Shown in pieces: positions 54,469-64,000 of a stretch of DNA of 64,000 nucleotides. Below the pieces are notes generated by a model, which did not search any database, had not been told where the DNA came from, and was given only the letters and a program-made list of their open reading frames with translations. The DNA comes from Pseudeuparius sepicola (lineage: Eukaryota; Arthropoda; Insecta; Coleoptera; Anthribidae): NCBI GenBank assembly GCA_963920635.1, contig OY987301.1:14364501-14428500 (forward strand), written 5' to 3'. The first letter of the stretch is position 1; each line of letters opens with the position of its first letter. The translations under genes and the position numbers were made by a program.

Positions 54469-55369
54469 GGTAACTCCTTTTTTGAAATGCGAGAAGAAAA
54501 GTTATTTAATTTGAAGAAATGACACCTTCGGATTTCTATTTGGGCTGAGGCACAACCTTCTCAAACTTACAAGCCGACAAATCTATACAGCTCAAAAAGT
54601 TCGAGTGCACTTTTCATGGGGAAAATTAAGCTTACTTAAATCAGAATATTTCCAAACCGGTTAGGTAATACCATTTGGTTACCATTCCTTTATTATTTTC
54701 TTGTATATTTATATCTCCGAAACGAATGCTTCGACTGGGACAACCCAGTAAACAAACATAACGGTTAGAAGTCCAGTCTCGATTTTTTTACATTTTTAAA
54801 TATTTTATTTTCTAAATGCGTGTCATAAATTTAAACAGAGGTATATAAACAGTTGTTTGGCAATGTATAATTTACATAAATACATTTATATACTATGTCT
54901 GAATATACTGCAACATAATTTTCAGCTATGTAATTATTTAGAATAGTGCAAAATAGGCAAATTTTGGCAAATCGTGTGTAACTATATTGAGCAGATTATC
55001 GGTTGCCAAGCAACGAATAAGTTGACCGTTAAGACCGTTTTCATAATCATTTTATTAATAATCACAATATTAAGTTTGATACCAAAATCCAGCTTTTCGG
55101 GAATCTTTCCGAACGTTGGATTTTTTTGTCTAATTTTTCTGGAGTACATAACACCGACTTTATGTTTTCGTTGCTATGTTCTATGCAAATGATATTAGCT
55201 GAAACCAACCTCTAACTTATAGCCACAGCCATAACGTAATTTTTTAAAATTAATATTCCCCAAAAATAATTATTTTATATGAATTTTATATGATTTTTAT
55301 TTTATTGAATAATCCTCACCTAACGCTTTCATCATACTTATATTCCGTCTAGTGTTTTTCGAAGATCGC
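54469..55369. other. No gene seen
   Basis: AT-rich. The 72-codon frame at 54974-55192 encodes a hydrophobic stretch (IIILLIITILSL) but no family is recognised. Confidence 0.35.
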
Positions 55370-56400
55370 ATTTACATTCTAGAATTTTCCAATCCTACCA
55401 AAGAATAGTAGGTATATTTCATTACGAGTCTGGAAATAAAGATTTTTCCGTGCACGCGTGACAAATTCCCGGGAAGTCATGCAAGCACGGAAAAATCTAT
55501 TTCTGGACGTGTAATGAACGATATTTTTTATTATACTTCTTTGAAAACGGAAACTTAATAGTATATTATACACCTAGGTTGAGAAGTGAGCCATTATTTA
55601 CCGAGCATTTTTATATCCTGAGGCGCGTAGCGCCGAAGGATATAATATGCGAGGTAAATAATGGCCTTCTCAACCGAGGTGTATATAGAATTTTTTTTAC
55701 TACTAACATTGAAATATTGCCATATTTTAGTAATTTCTCGCTTTTTCAAATACTTCAAAATATCAAGTAGCCTGGGAGTTCAGTTGTCAAGCTGATAAAA
55801 TGACACTCATTTTTAAATGTCACATAGAAAATGTTTCATGATTTACTTAGGTATTTTTTTATTATCATTATTTACCTAGGTAGAGAAATATTACTTCTCA
55901 TTAGAGGAATGAGGTAAATAATGGTGATTTCTCATGTAAGTAGTAAGAAAAACATTTTATCGGCATATAATAAATTTAAGTGGCAAAAAATAAACAATGC
56001 AGACACAATATAGTGTTTGGTATGTATGATTCGTTTCCATGGTTACTCTCAAATTATTTCAGAGGTGCTTTGTTGTAAATTAGTTATTGTCAGATAAGGT
56101 GAATAAAACGTCAAAAATATTACAGAAATGTATCTAAATATTGAAACACTTACGAATTAAAATACAAAATAGGTACCTATATGGTAAATATCAGAGAGCA
56201 TATAGAGTTTCTTAAATTTAGTTTACTTTGCTGTATATTTCTATTTTAAAGCCATATATTTGGTATTTTTATTCAGCGCACGGAAAGTTTTTCCATGCGC
56301 TGTTTCCGTGCGCTAGCGCGAAAAACCCCATCTTTCATTATTGCTAAACCAGATGAAAATAAGGTGTTTTCAAAGAAGTATAGTAAAACTTAATTTTCTA
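55370..56400. mobile_element. Inverted, interrupted copy of the 7.75-8.6 kb repeat
   Basis: 55405-55550 matches, inverted, the hairpin module at 8440-8600. 55976-56395 matches, inverted, the unit at 8068-8440 (TATTTTTATTCAGCGCACGG, TTCATTATTGCTAAACCAGA). About 430 bp between (55551-55975) is foreign to the 8-kb copy and was probably inserted. Confidence 0.62.
55570..55686. repeat. ~115-bp hairpin within the insertion
   Basis: CCTAGGTTGAGAAGTGAGCC ATTATTTACC pairs with GGTAAATAATGGCCTTCTCA ACCGAGG, with an inner stem TATATCCTGAGGCGC / GCGCCGAAGGATATA. A related ATTTACCTAGG/GAGGTAAATAATGG pair follows at 55865-55935. Confidence 0.65.
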
Positions 56401-57135
56401 TACTTCTCAAGATACCTTTAAATAATTTATTCCCGTGAATTAGTTTGAAGACAAAATATGGATTATATTTTATGCTCTTTATTGAAAAAACTTCCGAGAA
56501 TACCTATCTTTTCCGCTTTTAATGAAGCCAGGTGCAAAATATCACATTTCTCCTGAAAGCGGGAGAGATATTCTTCGCAAACTTACTCCCTTGCATAGGC
56601 ACTAAATCACGAGGAATCTCCATAAAAACAAGAACTTTGCTCTCCCAAGAAAGAGGTTCCAAGTTAAACGGTAAATTTCGTGCCACTCCTCGCCGGTGGA
56701 AAACTCTCATAACCATCAAAAAATAATAATTCGCTTTCCCCCCCGGCCATCTCCATGGCAACGGGGGAGACGTTATTATTCGCCTGCCCGGGCCGGCCCG
56801 CTCGGTCGCCTGCCAGGGTTGTTGGTCCAGAGGCGGCACTTGTTTATACAAAATAATCATTTGAAATGATATAATTTCTCATTGTAGATACGGGTTGTAC
56901 CTAAGTCAAAAGTTTGTGCAAACGCCGATAATAAAATGATAGATATTCATATGAAAAACCCAGTTTTTTATTTTATGTATGGAATTAAAATTTTATTTAG
57001 AAATAGCCTCGGCTGCAATGAAAAGTTTACGCCTTTGAGTAGGTAATAAGTCGGATTCCATCGTTTAAAACGGTTCCAGCTTTTTTTAAGTCTTACCACA
57101 TTCAACAGCCTCCGCTATCTTGAATTTTGCTGTTG
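56401..57135. other. No gene recognised; small GC patch
   Basis: GC-rich at 56720-56840. A 113-codon minus-strand frame (56519-56860) spans it without a recognisable domain. Confidence 0.4.
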
Positions 57136-58002
57136 GACCGGGAGATAATGACAGATTTTTGGACGTGATTTTGCTCAGTATGCCTTCGCCTTGCAAAGGG
57201 CATTATGTGGCACATATTCTCACAATAAGAAGGTATTAATCAGAGAGTCATCCTGGGTTTTTCATGTGAAAACTGAGTTTTCAATTATTCGAAAAATATG
57301 CGTTTTGATATGATTTTATACAGGCCGCCATGTGTTTTATAATGAAATTCCAAATAGAAAATTCCTCGGAAAACCATAGGCATACCGTTAGGGTGGGTCC
57401 AAAGGGCTATTATTGCCACGTGATCTTGTATTTTAATAATTAATTTTTCCACGTTTCTGAACAGGCTGCCAATGAGAAGTATGCAAGTTTTTGTTATGAA
57501 ACTGCTGAAGAAAAGATGGCATACCGTTTGCGCATGTCCAAGTACACTTTACATCGAATAACTCGTTTAAATGAATAAATAACATTCAATTTAAACAGTA
57601 CTTGGACATGCGCGAAAGGTATGCCATCCTTTTTTCAGCATTTTCATAATAAGAACTTGCATACTTCTCATTGGCAGCCTGTTCAGAAACGTGGAAAAAT
57701 TAATTATTAAAATACAAGATCACGTGGCAATAATAGACCTTTGGACCCACCCTAACGGTATGCCTATGGTTTTCCGAGGAATTTTCTATTTTGAACTTCA
57801 TTATAAAACACATGGCAGCCTGTATAAAATCATATCAAAATGTATATTTTTCGAATAATTGAAAACTCAGTTTTTCACATGAAGAACCCAGGATGACTCT
57901 CTGATTCATACCTTATTATTGTGAGAATATGGGCCACATAATGCCCTTTGCAAGGCATATAGAGTAAAATCACGTCCAAAAATCTGTCACTATCTCCCGG
58001 TC
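57136..58002. mobile_element. Full-length foldback MITE, ~400-bp arms
   Basis: GACCGGGAGATAATGACAG at the left pairs with CTGTCACTATCTCCCGGTC at the right. The arms share GGGCATTATGTGG/CCACATAATGCCC, CATACCGTTAGGGTGGGTCC and GCGCATGTCCAAGTAC blocks. The centre is about 45 bp. There are no 5'-TACAGGG ends, so it differs from the mariner-type MITEs here. No coding remnant. Confidence 0.82.
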
Positions 58003-58044
58003 TATGTAAAAAAACTTTAAACACACAGTGGGGTAAGCCCACTA

Positions 58045-58115
58045 AAATGGAAAATGTTCATTAAACATTTGCCTAATGAAAATTTTCATTTTCACTAGGC
58101 AAAAAAATGTTTAAT
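58045..58115. repeat. ~65-bp hairpin
   Basis: GTTCATTAAACATTTGCCTA pairs with TAGGCAAAAAAATGTTTAAT GAAC around ATGAAAATTTTCATTTTC. Confidence 0.7.
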
Positions 58116-58436
58116 GAACATTAGGCAATGCTCTCGAATTTAAATTTTAGCGTACTTGCAGAAATTTTACTTTTTCTCAAAAATTTTCTGAAGCAAGCCC
58201 AGTGAAATTTTACATGTTCGTATGCACAAAAATGAGATGATTCCAAATTTGAACAGAAAAGTGCATGGTGCCACTTAAAAAAACAAAGTTGGTTGCCATA
58301 GCAACGAAATGACTGGCTCCCAAAAAAATTCAAGGTCACCAACTGAAAAACTTTTGCCTGAAACATTTTATACAAGGTGTATTTAAAAAGTTATATCCAT
58401 TATTATATCTAAATTGGACACCCTGTATATTGTGGA

Positions 58437-59003
58437 CTGGTGAACCCACTTTTACAACTTGTGGCGTTTTTAATTCACTATTGGCCATCAGAAAATAAAC
58501 GACAATTTATTTCAATTCAACGACAAGGTCGAACTTCAATAAATATTTGGTGTGGTCTTTTTCGGAATCACATGATTGGTCCAGTATTTTCTGAAGGTGG
58601 TTTAACTGTACTAAAATATTTAAGAAGAAATTTCTAATCTATCGAATTAAGCTAATGAGCCGAATATTGTTTGGCAACAAGACGGTGCTCCAGCACATAA
58701 ATCAAATGCTGTCAAGAGGCACTTAGATCTTAGATGACACTTTTGTAGAGTGGATTGGTTCAAATGGAACTATTTTATGGCCTGCCAGAAGGCCAGACTT
58801 GACCCCACTCGATTTCCTTCTGTGGGGCTCTTTGAAGGACCGGTATATGCGGAGAGGTCAAATAATATCCACCAAGTTAAAGAAAGAAATCTCAGGAGGT
58901 CAGAGAGATGAACGAGGCAGGTATCGTGGCTAACTACAAGAGAAGTTTATTAAGAAGGTATGGTCTTGTGTTGCACAAAATTGAAGCATTATAGAACACC
59001 TTC
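58437..59003 (+). pseudogene. Decayed mariner-like transposase
   Basis: Frames in turn give NIWCGLFRNHMIGPVFSEGG (58530-58590), IVWQQDGAPAHKSNAVKRHL (about 58665-58725, holding the second catalytic Asp), WPARRPDLTPLDFLLWGSLK (about 58778-58838, third Asp) and a C-terminal RRYGLVLHKIEA. The N-terminal half, including the first Asp, is missing, and stops and frameshifts separate the blocks. GGACACCCTGTA at 58418-58429 is a mariner-type end directly before it, so internal deletion probably joined the TIR to the catalytic part. Confidence 0.85.
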
Positions 59004-59766
59004 TATAATTTAATTTAATTCATAGTAAAGTATCAGGTTCCAACCATAAAATATGCCTTTTATTAAGACTAAAATGACAGAAAAATAAAATAGATATAAC
59101 TTGTGGAAATTTCCACAGGAGTATTGGCTTTGTTGAATTTTCAATATATTATCATTGTGTATACCTAATTGTGGGAATACAACAATAATTAATGTTAACT
59201 GTAAAATCTTCATTTATAATATTCTCGTAATAACTGTTTTGAATTTTCCATTACAATTTTGATTTTGTGCAAACTACTAGAGCAAACATATAACATATAA
59301 CAAGAAAAATGCCTATATTTTGAAAATAGAAAAATATACAGTTTGTTCTATCTAAAAAACATAAATGCAGTGCAGTGGCAAACGCACAAACATAAGCGCA
59401 GTGGCACAAGAGGAACTCCGAATGACTCGAGTACCTAAGGTTGATCTCTACGTTTTAAAGTAAAATGTAAAATGTAAATTATTTTTTCTACTCCTATGCT
59501 AGTAACATACCTATTAAGTGACGGTTCAGGTTATAAGTAAGTCCATTGTTACGAACACTGACACCTAATGACTGACACGTAATAAAAAAATTACGTATCT
59601 GTTCTTAATTAAAACGCAATTATCACGGGTGCCTTGTTAGCGCGGCATCCGCGTCACCATACCAACTAACCAACATACTAATTGTTGCCTGTCCAGATAA
59701 TCAGATGTATAGTTTATCTATTATATTAGTTTTTCTTTCGTCTAAGAAAAATTATAATACAAAACT
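59004..59766. other. AT-rich, nothing recognised
   Basis: No gene-like frame, repeat end or RNA fold recognised. Confidence 0.35.
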
Positions 59767-59872
59767 CGAGTTGTAAGCTTATTACATATTCGTGGAATTA
59801 CGCAGCATTCGCCGCTGCCCGGCTCGTGCGCAACTTTTCCACTCATACGTAATAAGCTGTTTACAACTCTCG
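59767..59872. repeat. Short foldback repeat (~105 bp)
   Basis: GAGTTGTAAGCTTATTACAT pairs with GTAATAAGCTGTTTACAACTC, with GTGGAA and TTCCAC nearer the centre, which is GC-rich. Confidence 0.6.
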
Positions 59873-62492
59873 CTATGTAATATACTATAAATTTGTTTGT
59901 CTATTAGGTATTGTAAATCGTTAAAAAACAGTCTATACCTTAGCCCACGCCAAAATCGTATAGTACCGACCCCTTGCTGGCGCCCAGCCTAGGCAGCCAT
60001 CCCGTGCCGCGTAATGACCGTTATTTATAAAACCCCGCGGATGAATGAGATGTAACCCGGCTTAATTTTTCATCAGGTCGTTTGTTACAAGGCCAGTACC
60101 GTAACGAAACGAACCAGGCGACCACCGCCATCCTTCAAATCGAGCGTGGCGCTGGTGCGTGGCAGTGGGCCACGACGAGAGGCGAATCTAATAAATAAAA
60201 TTACTGCTACGCGGGAACGAAAGTTCCATTTCCAGTCCTTTTTTGTTTTCAGAAAAAGTTGTTCAGCGAGATGTCCGTCTCAGTTACATCATCTCGATAA
60301 TATTCGTTTTAAAATTTATTTCAGTGCGGTCCTGGTCAAGAGCCCGATTAACTTGTCCCCGTCGATCGGCGCTTCAGAAAGCCATAACTCAGGTCACCGC
60401 TAATATGTGTCTTACATGGGAGCATCGGACGTGGAATTATAATATTAATAAAACAAATTAAATATAATCGATCGCGCGGCAACGCACCCATAATTTCATC
60501 GGCCATACTTTTTTCTCTATGCTCGTTAATTATGTACCTGTTTTATATACCCTGTTGGTGGCGGAATGCCCCTATGGATACGCCAGGTTATTTACAGACT
60601 ATTACCTGGTAATTTTTAAGGTTTTTACAAAACTCTACCAGATCTAAAACCTACCTCAAACAAGAACTATCGAACATGTTTGTATCTAGTGAAACGTGTG
60701 AAGAAAAAGTTTAATTCAATCAGTTGTACCTCTAGGAATTCGCAATCTAGGTACTGATTATTTTATTTATACCTCACATATCCATATAGAAGAAATCCGA
60801 GACCAACCAAGACAAGTTATGGGTAATTGAAAATCATTAAAATGATTATTTTTCAATGCCCTACCAGCATATAAGACGTCCTGCTGAAGCAAATTATTCA
60901 AAGGCTTCGAAAGGCTATTGATATACGGCTAACTTATGTGAAATTATTGTAATTTTAATGACTGTCATGCGAATAATGATTAATGTTTACTGCCCGTCCA
61001 ACAAAATGGCCAGTGACGTGGATGGGACAAATAAATAAATCATTGTTGATATTCACGTCTGCCCACGAGTGGGTATAGTATGATACTCGACCAAAATATA
61101 TATTTATCAGTAATTGTTATTGAATATGCCGAATGTCATACTCGACGCCTGTATTTCTGAACTTACTCTTTGTTGTCGTAAAAAAATCTGGTCCTTCAAA
61201 CACTTGCACGCGTTCTCTACAGTAAAATTAACACTAGAAAAATGTTTGCTTACAGCACATAAAAGACGCTGATCTGCTTAATGACCTGACGCTAAGCCAA
61301 CAACAACCAATAAGTAATTCAATAAGCTCTCTCTTATGCAAACAAAAATTAGGAAACATTAATGATTGTTGAGAGTTAAAAAGTAATTGAAGGATAGCGA
61401 CAAAAATACAGTGTTTTCTAGAAATACTTCCATAGTTAAATGTGTTTTAAAAGACAGAGGAAATTTGTCATACTGTTAATTAATAAATTCGAATATTTAC
61501 TTGACTTGCTTATTCGCTTAGCAAATCGTAGGAGGATAGTAGACAAGTAGGTAACATTTGGCACGGAATTAGTTTCTTTAATTACCTACGCAATACGCTT
61601 GTGCTCTTGCTCAATTTCCTCGGCTATTAGTGCGCTGAAAGTCTCATTAACATAACTACGTCGAGGAGGCCAATTAGACGATTGAATGGAACAGGAATTG
61701 ACAGGCAATTATTTAAACATTTTAATTTATTAATGATCCAGAGATAAAGGCGCATTGTGCAGATCGGGAGACTGATGGTAATGGGGAGCCCCGTAGGCGA
61801 CGTGAAGTCAAGATGTTTAAAAAGGCCTTAAAATGTGAGGGAGCTTGAGAATTGTAGGTAGAGGATCGTTGTCCGTTTATCTTGTATTATTGTAATTGTA
61901 ATATTTTGTAAAGTTGGCAAAATCGAAAATTCTCAGGCAAGTTTTGTAGTAATGGGCCCAAAATACCATTCACCGTTAATTTCTGAAACTTCTTCACGGA
62001 CATGCAAGCTTTCTGGTATTTTTCGCATTATATAATTTTTAATTTTCAATCTTTTATTTTGTAAATGAAACGAATTAATATTTAAATAAACCATAATTTT
62101 TCATATTTTTATTTATATTTCTGTGAAAAATATATGAGGTAACCTACACGATATAGTTACCTCCATCTAACACCGAACAAAATCAGTGGTCCACTAAATC
62201 CTAGTCATTTTTTACTTTTTGTTCTTTTTCTCATAAAATTTGACTTTTCACCAAAAATTGTTAGACTACCTGGGAGTTTTTGTATATCGAAAAAGTTCAT
62301 ATTTTTTAAAGTTCGGCCAAAAAAGCTCAAAATCTACAGTCCAGGGTCGATTTTTAACTTCTATTGCATTTTTCGCATAAGGGAAGTCAACATTTTTGAC
62401 TTTAGGATTTGTGGATTGTTGGAGTATTTTTCACAAAATGCCAAAAAACATTCGAGAAATTCTTCAGCCCGTTACTTTTTCTGATTTGGCCC
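59873..62492. other. No gene recognised; GC patch then AT-rich
   Basis: 59940-60500 is GC-rich with an 85-codon frame (60146-60403) without domain. 60500-62490 is AT-rich and shows no obvious transposon ends; it may be the least disturbed stretch in the window. Confidence 0.35.
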
Positions 62493-62976
62493 CTGTAATG
62501 CACCAGCAACCTTTGAGAGGCTCATGGAGTCTGTTCTAAGAGGAATGACATGGAAAACCTGTATAGTATATCTGAAGAACATTTAAAGATTACTTGAAGA
62601 ATGTCCGAGATGTATTCCAGAAGTTACGAGAAGGTAACCTAAAGCTAAGCTCGAAGAAATGCTGTTTCTTCAAGAAGGAAGTTAGATATTTGGGGCATGT
62701 AATTTCAGAGCAAGGAGTTAAAACAGACCCACGAAAGATAGAGTCAATTGAAAAATGGCCTCGACCAAAAGATAAACATGAACTAAGGAGCTTCTTGGGT
62801 TTGTGCACTTATTACAGGAGATTCGTTTGCACTTTGCACACATAGCCAGGCCGCTGCATAAGCTCACAGAGGATGGGATCTCCGATCTCAGATTGTGAAG
62901 AAGCATTTCAGACCTTGAAGAAAGATTTATGTTCTTCACCGATTTTGACGTTTCCCGTTCCTGGAAAGACACAAAG
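62493..62976 (+). pseudogene. Ty3/gypsy RT to RNase H remnant
   Basis: NAPATFERLMESVLRGMTWK (from about 62497) is the RT palm. A deletion/rearrangement then removes the YxDD box, and an 83-codon frame from 62594 gives NVRDVFQKLREGNLKLSSKK, YLGHVISEQGV and LRSFLGLCTYYRRFV (RT thumb/connection). Further frames give HIARPLHKLTEDG and EEAFQTLKKDLCSSPILTF (start of RNase H). At least three frame breaks. It comes from a different gypsy lineage than the fragment at 32649, as the residues around the shared block differ. Confidence 0.88.
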
Positions 62977-64000
62977 ATTACTCTTCCAGTGGCGTATCAT
63001 TTTATTATTAAAAAATATGATGGTTGACCCCCGCGTCTCTGGCACTGGTTAGGTTAGGTTAGACGGGCCGAATTATTTTTAATTTATAGAACTTATAATG
63101 TGTGTCTAAATGTCTAAACTGTACCAAATATGTTTGCCTTAACTGTCTTCCTTTAGGAGAAATGAAAGAAAACATGAAAAAAATTGAACTCTAACTGTAT
63201 AACGAACACGGTTAGGATTTCGATACATATTTATATGAAAAATTCTACTGATTTTGACGTTTCCTATAGATTCCTGAAGTTTTATCCATAAATGTTGGAC
63301 TACCCTGTACACAGAGTGATCCAACTTTTAGTGACAAATCTGCAATACAACAACAATACAACTGTCAGTATATATATTCTTAAAAAAAGTATGAAGATAT
63401 AAAAACATAATATCTTTATAATTAGATAAATCTTAGGAAGAAAATAGAGAGTAGATCTTTTCTCCGACACAGCTGTAAAATAGTATATTAAATTAATAAT
63501 CTTGCAATATTATTGAAGACACTCACTAAATTTGGAAAACCTTCATCAAGTTCCCTACTTACTTACCGATTGAATGGAGAATTTTGATCAATCAAGTAAG
63601 AAGTTATAATCTGATAGACCATTTACAAGTACCTATCTACTACGATGAGTCGAATCGCATACATTGACTGCGATGTTCTATTGCAACATAAATATTAAAA
63701 CTCTATTTACAACTCCTCTTCGGAAATTAAAACCATTTAATAATCGTAAACGCGTTATCATTCATCTGAAGCTAATACAGGCTGTTTTATTACCTCGCAT
63801 TAAGTCATTTTCCAATAAATGCAAATTAGGAGTAACACATCGCGGCCCTCCCATCGGGTGCCGTTCCATCGACGTCTATTTGCATAAAATATACGGAGGT
63901 TGTAATCTTTATTATTTTCATAAGGGATAATGATCAATCATCGGGGTGGGGATAGGCCACGTGTGATGCAAATGTGCAAGGCAACGCCCACGTTGACTTA
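62977..64000. other. No gene recognised to window end
   Basis: Contains GGTTAGGTTAGGTTAG near 63049 (three TTAGG-like units) and TACCCTGTACACAGAGTGATCC near 63301, a mariner-type end. The 88-codon frame at 63664 has no domain. Confidence 0.35.

Noticed and set aside
63049..63066. TTAGG-like repeats suggesting telomeric sequence
   Set aside because: Only about three units; far too short for a telomere or a telomere-targeted element, and such runs occur by chance in insects.

Overview
The window looks like a repeat-rich, AT-rich insect nuclear genome. The evidence is insect-type mariner-like transposases with DUF4817-style N-termini, many TA-flanked elements ending in TACAGGGTG-type termini, hAT and pogo-like elements, Ty3/gypsy fragments, THAP-domain exons with consensus splice sites, and pol III-type tRNA-like units. 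There is no bacterial or organellar gene organisation. The species cannot be fixed from the sequence; a beetle or another insect with large introns would fit, but that is inference. No complete multi-exon host gene is visible. The best host-like coding signals are two THAP exon sets on the + strand, at 5310-5380 and 23306-23656.

Layout. 0-10 kb: a possible LTR-like end, a decayed THAP domain, a non-autonomous pogo-like element (3021-3967) packed with GGGAGAGATGGCC-type repeats, a THAP first exon with a promoter-like upstream region, and a tandemly duplicated hairpin repeat (7.75-8.37 kb). 10-20 kb: two long foldback elements, one of which carries a 5S rRNA-derived segment in each arm, then a decayed hAT element with ATATGCA repeats and a mariner-type MITE nested inside another TIR element. 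20-32 kb: foldback MITEs, three near-identical tRNA-like units (two of them head to head), a THAP gene start, half-copies of the 5S-bearing foldback, and a hAT deletion derivative with a perfect 8-bp target duplication. 32-46 kb: a gypsy RT fragment, a 2.6 kb mariner-like element with ~0.65 kb terminal inverted repeats and one uninterrupted transposase, THAP and P-like remnants, and a 3.3 kb pogo-like element whose transposase is broken by one stop and one frameshift. 46-64 kb: a hairpin array, further foldback elements, a second TIR element with a frameshifted transposase, a decayed mariner transposase and a gypsy RT/RNase H remnant.

The window is best read as a non-genic or intronic landscape built by successive insertion of DNA transposons and their deletion derivatives. 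GC-rich patches of 200-700 bp lie between them and may be older, unique sequence. The most unusual item is the foldback family (11838-12856, with partial copies near 25.0 and 30.7 kb) whose arms contain a sequence about 77% identical over 56 bp to the internal control region of 5S rRNA. The other notable items are the repeated occurrence of THAP domains, the D-to-E change at a catalytic position of the only intact transposase, and the subterminal repeat arrays of the two pogo-like elements.
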